From Rhizobium sp. 16-449-1b (GTDB taxonomy: Bacteria; Pseudomonadota; Alphaproteobacteria; Rhizobiales; Rhizobiaceae), in the NCBI RefSeq assembly GCF_017741935.1, contig NZ_JAGHMH010000021.1, positions 186,001 to 250,000 on the forward strand: 64,000 bases of DNA, read 5' to 3'. This document shows, in pieces, positions 44,049 to 53,799 of the stretch. The notes beneath the pieces are model-generated. The model was given only the letters and a program-made list of their open reading frames with translations. It was not told the DNA's origin and made no database searches. The position numbers were made by a program, and so were the translations under genes. The first letter of the stretch is position 1. Every line of letters begins with the position of its first letter.

Positions 44049-44780
44049 ATGCGAGAAGTCGATCTAAAAATCGATCTTAATCGTAACTTTGATAGACGGA
44101 CTGGAATAAACCGAAGCTCAGAAGGCTTCACTCGCAGCGCCAAGCTGTCGAGGGGTATCGGCCGCACCTTGTCCGGCTGGATAAAGCGCGGATTGGATTT
44201 TGTACTGGCGTCCCTTGGACTGATCCTCCTCAGCCCGATGATCGCCATGGTTGTTGTTGTTCTGCTCGTGGCGCAAGGCCGCCCGATCTTTATCAGCCAG
44301 AAGCGCATCGGCAAGGACGGGGTTCTCTTTCCGTGTTTGAAATTCAGGTCGATGGTCAACAACGCTTCCGAGGCGCTTGCCCTACACCTCGCATCGAATC
44401 CGCATCTGCGGGCGGAATGGAATGCGACCAGAAAACTTCAGGACGATCCTCGCGTAACGCCACTCGGGCGCTTCCTGCGCAAGAGCAGCGTTGACGAGAT
44501 TCCGCAGCTTCTGAACGTTCTGTGTGGCCAGATGAGTCTGGTGGGGCCGCGTCCGATCGTTGCAGGCGAAGTCGAATTGTACGGCCCCCATTTCGGCCAT
44601 TACACAATGGTGCGACCCGGAATGACGGGCTTGTGGCAGATCAGCGGACGCAGCGATACCAGCTACGGCACCCGCGTGGATTTGGACGTGCAATATGTTT
44701 CCGAGAGATCGACGTGGGGCGATATCGTCATCATGCTCAAAACTATCCCCGCCGTCCTTCAGACACGCGGAAGCTACTGA
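44049..44780 (+). CDS. exoY: Undecaprenyl-phosphate sugar phosphotransferase, ExoY-like
   Basis: A 243-residue priming enzyme of the Bac_transf family. It moves sugar-1-phosphate (galactose in Sinorhizobium ExoY) from UDP-sugar to undecaprenyl phosphate. A single membrane helix follows KRGLDFVLASLG, then the conserved KFRSM, the RKSSVDEIPQLLNVL block and the LWQISGRSD end. ACGGGGG lies about 8 bases before the start. It is the first committed step of the locus and the likely target of the ExoX-like protein. Confidence 0.92.
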   Translation: MREVDLKIDLNRNFDRRTGINRSSEGFTRSAKLSRGIGRTLSGWIKRGLDFVLASLGLILLSPMIAMVVVVLLVAQGRPIFISQKRIGKDGVLFPCLKFRSMVNNASEALALHLASNPHLRAEWNATRKLQDDPRVTPLGRFLRKSSVDEIPQLLNVLCGQMSLVGPRPIVAGEVELYGPHFGHYTMVRPGMTGLWQISGRSDTSYGTRVDLDVQYVSERSTWGDIVIMLKTIPAVLQTRGSY

Positions 44781-44953
44781 GCAATATCTGCCGCGCCGTT
44801 TCAGCGTTAATAGAAAAGCTCTCGGCCCCGCCGGAATGACGACGATGGGCGGTCGGCGGCACGGCCGCCGTTACGCTTTCGCGAGGCGGGTTCAGGGGCA
44901 GAAGTCAGCAGTCGAACAGGTGTCGGACAGGCATTGGTCTTGAGGGATAAATT

Positions 44954-46981
44954 ATGGCGACACCATCGCATTTCACTATCAATGGTCGTTTCCTCACACA
45001 AAACACGACAGGTGTGCAGCGTTACGCCGCCAATGTGGTCAAAGCCGTGGATGCCGCTCTCGGGGAAGCGGGAGCCTCAGCTTCGATCGCCACTCCGGCC
45101 AACGCGCCGCTGCCGAACCTCGAACATACGACGTGGATACGGCGCGGAGCGGTATCAGGGCATGCCTGGGAACAGGCTATCCTTCCACTCATTTCCGAAG
45201 GTCGACTGCTTAACCTCTGCAACACGGCTCCAGTTGCCAGAGACGACCAGATTGTCTGCATTCACGACGCCAATATCTTCTCCAGTCCCGAGAGTTATAC
45301 TTTACTCTTCCGGACCCTTTATCACACGTTACATCCCCAATTGGTGAAACGTTCGGCACGTATCGCGACCGTGTCTCACGCGGCGGCTCGGCAACTCGCC
45401 CGCCATCTTCCCATCCGCGCGCAGGACATCGCGATCCTGCCGAACGGCCATGAACATGCCCTTAGCTGGAACCCGGCTTTGGCGAAGGCGGCTCCGAGTT
45501 TTCTCAACGATATCGCGGGTCATGGCGAAAGACCTTTTGTCTTAGCGATCGGCTCGCGCGCCACGCATAAAAATCTCGGCCTGCTTGTCGCCATTGCGGA
45601 GCAACTCGACGAGTTGGGCATCGATCTGGTGTTTGCTGGCGGAGGCGGCGACATCTTTGCGGCTGGAGAGCTGGACGAAAGAAGAAACGTCTACCGACTC
45701 GGACGCGTATCCGACGACGATCTCGCCTATCTTCTCGACCGTGCGCTTTGCCTGGCGTTTCCATCCCTGACGGAGGGTTTCGGGCTCCCGATCGTGGAGG
45801 CAATGGCGCGTGGCTGTCCAGTCATTTCAGCGAACTGCGCGAGCATGCCGGAGGTCTGCGGAGATGCCGCCTTGCTCGCATCGCCGTTCGATGGCGAGGC
45901 CTGGGTGCACCATATCAAAGCCTTGCAGACATCCGACGGGCTGGCGTCCGAGCTCGTGGACCGTGGCCGCGAACAGGTGAAGATGTTCTCTTGGGCGGAG
46001 ACAGCAAAAGGCTACATGGAACTGCTTGAGCAGCCCTCCAGTATTCTCCCAACCTACGCCGCAAAAGACTTTTCGACCCGCAAAATTGCCGTTGCCTGCG
46101 CGACACGCGGCCGGCCGCATATTGTCAGCCAGACGATCAAGCATTTGTTGGCGACACAGACGCACAAACCCGATGCCGTCATCGTTTCATGCGCGGACCT
46201 TGCGGATGCAGGTGAGCTTGCTTCCCATCCAGACGTAACAGTCTTGGTTGGGCCGCCGGGCTCGTCGGCGCAACGAAATAAAGCATTGGCCCACCTAAAA
46301 TCATCGGTCGATGTGATCGCGTTCTTCGACGACGACTTTGTCGCAGATGAAAATTGGCTGGCTGCGGCGGTGAAGGCTTTCAGCGATGAGAGCCACGTTG
46401 TCGGTTTCACCGGAGAAGTCATCGCAGATGGAATAAAAGGGCCGGGCATCCCCTTCGAGGAGGCATTGATGACGGTAAAATCTTCAGCAAAGCCGCCGCT
46501 TTCATGGATCGAACGGTATAGCCCTTATGGTTGCAATATGGCATTCCGCACCTCCGCCATCGGCGAGACTACTTTCGACGAGCGGCTGGTGCTCTATGGC
46601 TGGCTTGAGGACCGCGACTTCGGAGCGACGCTTGCGCGCAACGGCGGCCGACTGGTCAAATCATCCGAGGCCTATGGTGTGCACATGGGCGTGAAGGGCG
46701 GCCGTGTAAACGGCGAGCGCCTGGGTTACTCCCAGGTTATCAATCCCCTGTACATGCTGCGCAAAAGAACAATGACGGCGAGCCAGGTCGCAGGTCAGAT
46801 ATTTCGTAATATGGCCAGCAACTTTGGGCGGGCCGCACAGCCGGAACCCTTCATCGACAGACGCGGGCGGATAAGGGGAAATCTGATGGGTATCGCGGAC
46901 GTCTTGCGCGGTCGCCTTCAGCCCGAACGCGCCGCCGAACTCTCGATAGCAAGAAAGCTTGCACCGATCGATCGGAGTTAA
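44954..46981 (+). CDS. Bifunctional glycosyltransferase, GT4 fused to GT2
   Basis: A 675-residue fusion. Residues 1-360 are a GT-B enzyme of family 4 (GVQRYAANVV, IGSRATHKNLGLLVAIAEQL, E-x7-E in EGFGLPIVE at 274-282). Residues about 376-600 are a GT-A enzyme of family 2 (IAVACATRGRPHIVSQTIKH, metal motif FFDDDF at 459-461, base region WLEDRDFG near 552). Both active-site motifs are intact, so it probably adds two consecutive sugars. GAGGG lies 8-9 bases before the start. Seven bases separate it from the ExoP-like gene. Confidence 0.87.
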   Translation: MATPSHFTINGRFLTQNTTGVQRYAANVVKAVDAALGEAGASASIATPANAPLPNLEHTTWIRRGAVSGHAWEQAILPLISEGRLLNLCNTAPVARDDQIVCIHDANIFSSPESYTLLFRTLYHTLHPQLVKRSARIATVSHAAARQLARHLPIRAQDIAILPNGHEHALSWNPALAKAAPSFLNDIAGHGERPFVLAIGSRATHKNLGLLVAIAEQLDELGIDLVFAGGGGDIFAAGELDERRNVYRLGRVSDDDLAYLLDRALCLAFPSLTEGFGLPIVEAMARGCPVISANCASMPEVCGDAALLASPFDGEAWVHHIKALQTSDGLASELVDRGREQVKMFSWAETAKGYMELLEQPSSILPTYAAKDFSTRKIAVACATRGRPHIVSQTIKHLLATQTHKPDAVIVSCADLADAGELASHPDVTVLVGPPGSSAQRNKALAHLKSSVDVIAFFDDDFVADENWLAAAVKAFSDESHVVGFTGEVIADGIKGPGIPFEEALMTVKSSAKPPLSWIERYSPYGCNMAFRTSAIGETTFDERLVLYGWLEDRDFGATLARNGGRLVKSSEAYGVHMGVKGGRVNGERLGYSQVINPLYMLRKRTMTASQVAGQIFRNMASNFGRAAQPEPFIDRRGRIRGNLMGIADVLRGRLQPERAAELSIARKLAPIDRS

Positions 46982-46988
46982 GGCATAG

Positions 46989-48623
46989 ATGATGTTCAAT
47001 AAAATGACTCCGACTGAACGCACATCGCGGTTTTGGCATTTCGACGGCAGTGAAGAGATGAATGATGGCCCAGCGGCGCTGGTGCGTGAACTCGGCTCGC
47101 TCGCCTGGGTTCATAGACACCGGCTCATCGCATGTACTGTTGCGGGCTTTATCCTGGCAGGCCTATACGCTCACTCCCTTCCTCGGACCTATGTTTCGAC
47201 AGCGACGCTCCTGTTAGAACCGCGCCAGGCAGCTATTCCCGGTCAGGATGCCGGACCGCAGCAGAACCTCGACCTTAATCGGGCAGACAGCGAGCTACAG
47301 ATCATCAGTTCAGAACGGCTTCTTTCGGAGGTCTTCGGGAGACTTAATCTTGAAGACAACCCTGAATTGGGCCCACAACCACCATCGATGATCGGCTCCG
47401 TCATTGCCTGGGCAAAACAAACGATAGGATTGGCGGGACCATCAACCCCGGATGACGTAAACACAGCCTCCAAAGTCACGGCAACAGCCGAAGAAAATGC
47501 ACGTCAAGCCGCTTTCGGGAAGTTCAGCAAGCATCTCGCCGTACGCCGTGTCGGCCAGTCCTACGTTATCGAAATACAGTACACGTCGGTGGATCCTTCC
47601 GTGCCCGCGCGTGTCGCAAATGCCGCAGTTTCCGGCTACATCATGCAGGCAGTTTCCTTTAAGGCCGAAACGGTGCGCGCCCGGAGCGAGGCCCTTCAGG
47701 GTCGATTGGAGGCGCTCGCGGCCCAAGTGACCGCGGCATCGGATGCGATGAAACGCGGCGAATTGCCCGCTATACCCACACCGGATGCCGATGCCCGCGT
47801 TATCGGCGCGGCCTTGCCACCGCTGGCGCCATCTGGACCCCGTGTTACTCTGATCACAATTCTGGGCGGGATCCTGGGCTTTCTGGCAGGTTCAAGCTTG
47901 ATAGCTTTGAATTTCGCGAGGGATAGGAAAGTGACAAGTGCGGAGGAATTGGCGCGCGAGACGGGTGTCCCGTGCCTTGGCTCCTTCTTGGACACCGAAA
48001 AGGGGTATGCAGGGCCGTTTCGGGAGTTGTCGTCGGACTGCGCCGTATCAATCAGAGATCTCAGAACATCCATTGAAATCTCATGTTCGACGCTTCGCAA
48101 CGAACGAAGCCTCGTGATAGCCTTCGTAGCATGGGGTGACGGCGAGCTCACTTCTTTCCTCAGTATGGGCCTCTCCCAGCTTATCAAGGCAGGCAGCCGT
48201 GATGTCACCCTCTTTCAATCCGCGGAGTGGTTCCATCGGCTAAATGAGAACGATGGTGCGCCGTCCCACTCGTTGGTTGACATCGCTTTGTCGGATCTGC
48301 AGCCAGGTCCATTCTCATTCCAGAACATTCGGGGCGTGGCTGTGCTGCCGATACACTCCACGAACGTCGACGCCAATTTGCTTGCGGATTTTCGCCATCC
48401 GCGGGTTTCCAAGGTCTTGACCGCAGCACGAGACAGGGGAGACGTCATACTTGATCTGCCACCGATTACGAATTCGAAGGACGCACTTGCGCTGGCGACC
48501 TACGCTGACGCGGTAATCTTTGTCGCCCACATCGGGAAGACGTCGATTGGCGAAGTCAACTCTGCAGTGCAGCAACTACGGCGCGCGCGCGCGAAGGTCA
48601 TTGGCACGGTGCTTTGCGAGTAA
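46989..48623 (+). CDS. Wzz/ExoP-like polysaccharide co-polymerase with degenerate kinase domain
   Basis: A 544-residue inner-membrane protein controlling chain length and export. A Wzz domain has membrane helices at about 45-62 and 286-306, flanking a periplasmic part shorter than usual (little coiled coil). The C-terminal BY-kinase-like domain has lost its P-loop: where GxGKST is expected it reads WGDGELTSF (Leu387 for Lys). The Walker A' Asp is replaced (VTLFQSAEW) and there is no C-terminal Tyr cluster. ExoP is about 780 residues, so this is a short pseudokinase form. Confidence 0.82.
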   Translation: MMFNKMTPTERTSRFWHFDGSEEMNDGPAALVRELGSLAWVHRHRLIACTVAGFILAGLYAHSLPRTYVSTATLLLEPRQAAIPGQDAGPQQNLDLNRADSELQIISSERLLSEVFGRLNLEDNPELGPQPPSMIGSVIAWAKQTIGLAGPSTPDDVNTASKVTATAEENARQAAFGKFSKHLAVRRVGQSYVIEIQYTSVDPSVPARVANAAVSGYIMQAVSFKAETVRARSEALQGRLEALAAQVTAASDAMKRGELPAIPTPDADARVIGAALPPLAPSGPRVTLITILGGILGFLAGSSLIALNFARDRKVTSAEELARETGVPCLGSFLDTEKGYAGPFRELSSDCAVSIRDLRTSIEISCSTLRNERSLVIAFVAWGDGELTSFLSMGLSQLIKAGSRDVTLFQSAEWFHRLNENDGAPSHSLVDIALSDLQPGPFSFQNIRGVAVLPIHSTNVDANLLADFRHPRVSKVLTAARDRGDVILDLPPITNSKDALALATYADAVIFVAHIGKTSIGEVNSAVQQLRRARAKVIGTVLCE

Positions 48624-48669
48624 AATTCCGAAGCCCGTAAATTATGAATCTGCAACGACACTCCGTCCC

Positions 48670-49686
48670 ATGAAGACCGACAGAATGACAAAACTCGCTG
48701 TGATCATAACGTGCTGGAACTATGAACGGTTTGTCGCCAAGGCAATTCGAAGTGTCATGACGCAGCTGCGCGACGATTGCGAGCTTGTTGTTGTCGATGA
48801 TGGCTCGACAGATGCATCCTGGGACGTGATTACTCGCGAGGGCGTAAATGCCTTCCGCATTGAAAATGGCGGTGCCAGATCGGCATGCTTGTTTGGTTTG
48901 GCTCAAACAAGCGCACCCTTCATTCTCTTTCTCGACGCGGATGACGAACTTCTGCCGGGCAGCATTGGAAAGATCGTCGCGAACCTCGATGAGGGCGTCG
49001 CCAAATTGCAATTCCCGCTAATCAGAATCAATCAGGATGGCGATGTGATAAGCGGCCCGACGCCGAAGCTCGAAGCTTTTCGCGATCGGCATCTTATCGA
49101 CAGCGTCCTGCGCACGGGTGTCTATACGTCGCCGCCGACGTCGGGCAATGTTTTCCGGCGCGATCTCTGTGACCTTCTCACAGAAGTTGACTACGAGAAT
49201 TGGGTGGATGGCGTCACGCTTTTCGCGGCGCCATTCTTCGGTGATGTCGTAAGCCTCGTAGAACCTTTAGGCCGTTATAGGGTCCACGGCAGAAACGATT
49301 CAGGACTTGGTCGACTTCCTGATCCCAGTTTGCTGCGCAAGGAAATAGACCGATTTGTTCATCGTTTGGATCACTTGCGCCAGATACTGGGCCGTTTCGA
49401 GTTCCAACGTGAGCTGGTAGAAGCGGACAACGCGTTTTTCTACCTCGAACGCTCGTTTCTCTTGGCAATATCCGAAGGACGGCGAGTTTCGATGCGTACG
49501 GTAGGCAAGCTCATCAATGTGCTGTGGCGAGGCCCATATCCGTTGAAATTCAAGACAGAAATCAGCTTCTTTATCTTGCTGACCGCCATGCTGCCCAACA
49601 AGCGTGCTCGTCGAAGCGTGGCCTATCGCTTCGACGTAGGAAAGCGGACAATCGGTGGCTTTCTGCGTGCCGTCTTAACGACCTGA
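48670..49686 (+). CDS. Glycosyltransferase family 2
   Basis: A 338-residue GT-A glycosyltransferase: LAVIITCWNYERFVAKAIRSV, ELVVVDDGSTDASW and the metal motif FLDADDELL. Paralogue of the enzyme at 39519-40547 (shared PPTSGN-FRRD, EPLGRYRVH). The start is uncertain: ATG 48670 and ATG 48685 are both close to the first strand and neither has a strong ribosome site. Converges with the flippase gene after a 25-base gap. Confidence 0.83.
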   Translation: MKTDRMTKLAVIITCWNYERFVAKAIRSVMTQLRDDCELVVVDDGSTDASWDVITREGVNAFRIENGGARSACLFGLAQTSAPFILFLDADDELLPGSIGKIVANLDEGVAKLQFPLIRINQDGDVISGPTPKLEAFRDRHLIDSVLRTGVYTSPPTSGNVFRRDLCDLLTEVDYENWVDGVTLFAAPFFGDVVSLVEPLGRYRVHGRNDSGLGRLPDPSLLRKEIDRFVHRLDHLRQILGRFEFQRELVEADNAFFYLERSFLLAISEGRRVSMRTVGKLINVLWRGPYPLKFKTEISFFILLTAMLPNKRARRSVAYRFDVGKRTIGGFLRAVLTT

Positions 49687-49711
49687 CCGGCATGCCCTCG
49701 CAAGGAAGCGG

Positions 49712-51124
49712 TCATCGCATTTGCAATTTTTCCCCGAGTGCGACCAAGGTCAAGCCGTAGACCATCGCTCCCGTCGCGGCCACCAGCCCCATCTCCACAA
49801 CATCATACCGCGTCATCACGCCCGTCAGCTGAGAACGAAGAAGCAGGACGCACACCGCCATGACCACCCCTGCAGTCAGTATTTTCCAGATGTTCTTTAG
49901 CTGCACGATAATGCCTAGCGACAGCAGACGGCTTGCGTAAATCAGATAAAAGACGAATAAAATCAGAGCAATAGTTAATCTGGAAATACTGACCCCATAT
50001 GCGGAGCCGAGATAGAAGCCGGCGGGAAGCAACGGTATCTTGAAGCATAGCTCTATTGCATTCAACTTGAATATGACAACCGGGCGATCAAGCGCCATGC
50101 TCGCGGAGTGGAGTGTCTGAAAATATGGGAAGGGGGCAACGGAGATGGCAAGAACGCTCAAAAGTGGCGCCGCACTCTTCCATTGAGGTCCCAGGAGAAT
50201 ATCGGCAACCAGATCCGCCGTTAGCGAAATGCCAAAGCAAACTGGAATCGAGATAAGCATCACGAAACGCGCTGCTTTCAGAAACGCCAATTTCATTCGT
50301 TCCGGATCTTGAGCAACCTGGGAGAACGCGGCCATGACCGGCTGCATGGCAGGACCGATGATGCTTTGAGAGGGAATGACCGAAATGTCGTTCGCCACTG
50401 CATAGCGCCCGAGGGATGTCTTGTCGCCAAGGCCACCCAGCAGAAACCGATCCGATTGCCAATTGAAAGCCGCAAGGACCTGTGCGGCGCTAAACCAACG
50501 GATAAAGCCGACAAAATCCGCACGCTGCGAGAGCGAAAATCTGGGGCGATACGGGGCGAGTACATAGGAAAGCGCCGTTGAGATAACGGCGGCCGTGGAG
50601 AAATTGGAAACGATGGCCCAATAAGTCCCGCCCGCCATCACCACCAACGCGACAACAACGCAAGCACCGATTTTTCCGGACAACTCCAATATGAAGGCAG
50701 GACGAAATCGCAACGCCCTGGAGAAATGCACCATGGCGGGGCTGGTGAGACCCTTGGCGATCGGCCCAATGGCTAATACCGACACAAGATGAAGAAGCAC
50801 CTTGTCGTTGTGTAGCAGCGAAAAGGGCCAGGCGACCGCAAAGACAACAACCGCCACAACAATGCTTCTCAAGCAGCCCAGAGTGAAACCGGTATCGAGA
50901 TGGCTTTTGTCTATGGATCTCAAGCGGACGAGTGCTTGCGTGACAGGCACCTCCAGAATCATATCGACAACAACCACCAGTGACGTTGCCAGCGCCGCCA
51001 CGCCAAAATCCGACGGTGCCAACAGACGCGCCAATACGAGAAGGGTGAAGAAATCGATTATCCGACCGACGAAGCGCGATAGTACGAGCCATCCAGCTCC
51101 TCTGATGGCCTTAAATGCAAGCAT
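49712..51124 (-). CDS. Polysaccharide flippase, Wzx/MATE-type
   Basis: A 470-residue membrane protein with about 12-14 hydrophobic segments, of the polysaccharide synthesis (oligosaccharide flippase) superfamily. The N-terminus LSRFVGRIIDFFTLLVLARLLAPSDFGVAALATSLV is typical of the group. It moves lipid-linked repeat units across the inner membrane to the Wzy-like polymerase. An out-of-frame ATG lies four bases before the chosen start. Confidence 0.85.
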   Translation of the reverse strand: MLAFKAIRGAGWLVLSRFVGRIIDFFTLLVLARLLAPSDFGVAALATSLVVVVDMILEVPVTQALVRLRSIDKSHLDTGFTLGCLRSIVVAVVVFAVAWPFSLLHNDKVLLHLVSVLAIGPIAKGLTSPAMVHFSRALRFRPAFILELSGKIGACVVVALVVMAGGTYWAIVSNFSTAAVISTALSYVLAPYRPRFSLSQRADFVGFIRWFSAAQVLAAFNWQSDRFLLGGLGDKTSLGRYAVANDISVIPSQSIIGPAMQPVMAAFSQVAQDPERMKLAFLKAARFVMLISIPVCFGISLTADLVADILLGPQWKSAAPLLSVLAISVAPFPYFQTLHSASMALDRPVVIFKLNAIELCFKIPLLPAGFYLGSAYGVSISRLTIALILFVFYLIYASRLLSLGIIVQLKNIWKILTAGVVMAVCVLLLRSQLTGVMTRYDVVEMGLVAATGAMVYGLTLVALGEKLQMR

Positions 51125-51588
51125 TCATACGCCCCGCGTCTTTCTTGATTAGTGCGCCGTCACTCACCGACCACAAGGTTCGTTAAAGTATTTCTATAGT
51201 CTTATTAAATTCTATTCTGGTTTCACGACGGATTGCAATTAGATTTTGTGCGACGCAGCAATGCGAATTGGAAGATCTTGCTGCCGTTCGCTTGCATCGA
51301 CCTAAGGAGTGCAGTGCGGATGCTCTGAAGTGAATTCCCGGCGATGAGTAACGCAGGTGCAGGTGACCCATGAAGCGCTATGTCGCCCACGTCCTCAGCG
51401 AACACGCCGACCCATTATTCAATCACACGGGGCCGACTGGGGCGTGTTTGGCGGAGGCAAAGCCGTGACGCCCGGCTTTGCCTAGCACTTGCGTGCCCTC
51501 ATCGCGACGGCAGCCGCCAAGGCATTCATTTGTCAAGGAACATTCCCAATGGTAAAGCTCCTTAACTATTCAACAAGCAGGCTTCGAT
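51125..51588. promoter_or_regulatory. Divergent region between the flippase and ROK genes
   Basis: A 464-base gap with no credible gene; short open frames in it have no recognisable features. It is AT-rich next to the flippase (51185-51260) and contains the hairpin at 51455-51483. TTAACTA at 51561-51567, just before the ROK start, is a half copy of the operator arm at 57427-57435, which would fit autoregulation. Confidence 0.45.
51455..51483 (+). terminator. Perfect 11-base-pair hairpin before the ROK gene
   Basis: AGGCAAAGCCG / CGGCTTTGCCT with a 7-base loop (TGACGCC). No T tract follows. It may be a leader structure of the ROK transcript or a relic of a terminator; no gene upstream on this strand needs one. 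Confidence 0.45.
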
Positions 51589-52791
51589 TTGTCTCAGTCA
51601 TACGTCAAAGAGCCCCCTACCCTGACGGACAGCGCGCGTGCTGTGCTGAGAGCAATTGCGACCGATGGTCCGGCCACTCGTCCGCAGTTAAGCGCCGCGT
51701 TGCAGTTCTCGAAGCCGACAATGTCTGCTGCCGTCAGCGAACTCGAAAAATACGGCTTCTTGACGCCGGCAGGTGTCAATCGCGGGAATGTGGGGCGGAC
51801 TTCGATTACCTATTCAATCGGCAGCAAGGCGGGCCTGGTTATTGGAGTGGACTGCGGGACGACACGGATCCACGCAATTGCCACCGGGATCGATGGTCTT
51901 CAGGTCGCAGAGGTCGAGACCACCTATGAGCCGTTGCCGGACAGTCAGCGGTTCGAACATGTCGAAACCGTTCTTTCCGACATCCTGGCGAAATGCCCGG
52001 CGCAGCGGAGCGATCTGAGCTGTATCGTCATCGCGCTTCCGAACATGATTTCGCCGACACTCGCGCGGTTGCCGAACCGCCAGAGGTTTCTGGATGTGAT
52101 CGCGCGTCTCAGCGAAACGTACCAGGTACCGATCCTTCTTGAGAACAACGTAAACTGCGCCGCCCTCGCGGAATACCATCAGGGTGCTGCGAGGGATCAT
52201 TCGTTCGCGGTCTATATGCAGATCGGCGTAAATGTGGGCATGGGCATCGTGATCGACGGCAAGCTGTTTCGCGGTTTCAAGGGAGGCGCTGGAGAGATTG
52301 CGCATCTGCCATTCCCCTGGTCCGAAAGCGAGCAGCCCGCACCGCTCGGGGTCGAGTCCTATCTTGGCGCCAAGGCACTCTTGGAGCGCGCCGGCGAGAC
52401 GTGGAAATCCACGGCCCAGGAAGCGCCAGGGGACACCAGCAAGCTATTTGCCATAGTGGAAAGCGAGCCGACGGCGAGCATGATCGTCGATCGGCATGCG
52501 CGCGACATCGGCAATCTGGCCGCAGCATGCGTCAGTGTCCTGGATCCGGAACTGATCGTTGTGGGCGGTGGCGTCGGACAGAATGCTCGTCTTCTGCCTG
52601 AGATTAGAAATACCGTCGAAAGGCTTTGCTGGCCGGTTGATATCGTCGTTGGCGAACTGTCGAACAAGGCCACGGTGGTCGGAGCGGTGCGCCTTGCCAT
52701 GGACTTTGCCCTGGCAAGGCTGCTTGGAGAGAACGCCAAGGCGGCGTTCCTTTTCTCGCCGGATCAGGCGTCGCGCTTGGTGTCGGTCTGA
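51589..52791 (+). CDS. ROK family transcriptional repressor
   Basis: A 400-residue regulator. An N-terminal winged helix (TRPQLSAALQFSKPTMSAAVSELEKYGFL) is joined to a ROK sugar-binding domain (GVDCGTTRIHAIATG, GGAGEIAHLPF). The kinase Asp is replaced in ENNVNCAALAE (Asn where kinases have Asp) and the zinc CxCGxxGC motif is absent, so it is a repressor, not a kinase. The start is probably TTG 51589. Its 3' end overlaps the convergent SIS gene by 28 bases. It probably binds the operator at 57411. Confidence 0.85.
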   Translation: MSQSYVKEPPTLTDSARAVLRAIATDGPATRPQLSAALQFSKPTMSAAVSELEKYGFLTPAGVNRGNVGRTSITYSIGSKAGLVIGVDCGTTRIHAIATGIDGLQVAEVETTYEPLPDSQRFEHVETVLSDILAKCPAQRSDLSCIVIALPNMISPTLARLPNRQRFLDVIARLSETYQVPILLENNVNCAALAEYHQGAARDHSFAVYMQIGVNVGMGIVIDGKLFRGFKGGAGEIAHLPFPWSESEQPAPLGVESYLGAKALLERAGETWKSTAQEAPGDTSKLFAIVESEPTASMIVDRHARDIGNLAAACVSVLDPELIVVGGGVGQNARLLPEIRNTVERLCWPVDIVVGELSNKATVVGAVRLAMDFALARLLGENAKAAFLFSPDQASRLVSV

Positions 52792-53774
52792 CGATAACGG
52801 AAATTGCAGACTGGAAGACCAGCCTCCTCCGACAGCGTCGCGATGAACAGCTGCGCCGGGAGCGCCTGAAGGACCGCGTTACCGATCTGGCTGCCGAAGT
52901 CTGGCACCGGGATTACGACGAGATTATCGGCGTCGGCGATATCGGCGCGCGTCGTGATCAGCACTGACGGAATACCGAACCCGGCGAGGTCCTGCGCCAG
53001 CTTCACCTCGCGCCCGTCGCCGAACAACAGTACGCCGGTCGAGCCGTCATTCGGCTCCATCGGACCGTGCAGGAAGTTCAGTGTGTCCCAATCCTGAGCA
53101 GCCACGCGAGCGGCCTCGCGAATGAGCAGTGCCGCGTAACCGGCGGTGCCATAAGCCGTACCGGCGCCAACGCAGTCGATCGAGGTCTTGCCGGAAAGCA
53201 TGCGGGCGGCCTTGTCTGCCTGCGCGCGTGTCGCCTCCAGTACGGTCGCGGCCAATGCCGGAAGCTTGGCCCAGTCGGCGCCCGAAGGAGTGCCGGCCTT
53301 GTCGGCAAGGAGTGCTCCGGCAACGAGTGAGCCGAGATAGCTGGTTGTGTTCGGACCGCTATCGGTCCCGCTTTCGGTTGCGATCATGTGTTTCACAACG
53401 CGAGAAATTGGCGTGCCATCAGCCTTTGCGATCCCGTAGGTCACCGCATCCGGACGGATCTCCATTGCGCGGGCAGGCTCCTCGCTTCGCCCGGAGGCGG
53501 AAAACGCGATGTATGCACTGCCTGCATCTATGGAAGCGTCATACAGATCCGTGCCGGGCAGAGAGAAAGCGCGCAAGCCCTGGCTGCGCATCTGCGCGGA
53601 GACGACATTGGCCGCATAAAGGCTTGCTCCGATACCGACCAGCACGACGGGACCGCTCTGGATCGGTGCCACATCCAGGGTTTTCAAACGTTCGGAAACC
53701 GCGGCAATGCAGGTCTCAAGTGCGGTCGGCTGCAGCGCGATCGCCTCGCGGTAGGGTACTCTGTCGTTCATCAT
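52764..53774 (-). CDS. SIS-domain sugar isomerase/deaminase or fructosamine deglycase
   Basis: A 336-residue protein with two SIS domains, like the isomerase half of GlmS, NagB-II and FrlB. Visible landmarks are VVLVGIGASLYAANVVSAQM, IAFSASGRSEEPARAMEI and the catalytic region REAARVAAQDWDTLNFLHGPMEPND. With the polar-amino-acid-type importer and a sugar kinase in the same operon it could be a glucosamine-6-phosphate deaminase or a deglycase for phosphorylated Amadori compounds. ATG 53774 is chosen at the family N-terminus; 53771 is equally possible. Confidence 0.82.
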   Translation of the reverse strand: MMNDRVPYREAIALQPTALETCIAAVSERLKTLDVAPIQSGPVVLVGIGASLYAANVVSAQMRSQGLRAFSLPGTDLYDASIDAGSAYIAFSASGRSEEPARAMEIRPDAVTYGIAKADGTPISRVVKHMIATESGTDSGPNTTSYLGSLVAGALLADKAGTPSGADWAKLPALAATVLEATRAQADKAARMLSGKTSIDCVGAGTAYGTAGYAALLIREAARVAAQDWDTLNFLHGPMEPNDGSTGVLLFGDGREVKLAQDLAGFGIPSVLITTRADIADADNLVVIPVPDFGSQIGNAVLQALPAQLFIATLSEEAGLPVCNFRYRQTDTKRDA

Positions 53775-53799
53775 CGGATCCACTTCAAACAAAATGAGG

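Noticed and set aside
51248..51257. GTGCGACGCA also occurs at 43934-43943 in the exoY promoter
   Set aside because: A single 10-base match without a partner arm here can occur by chance in 64 kb.
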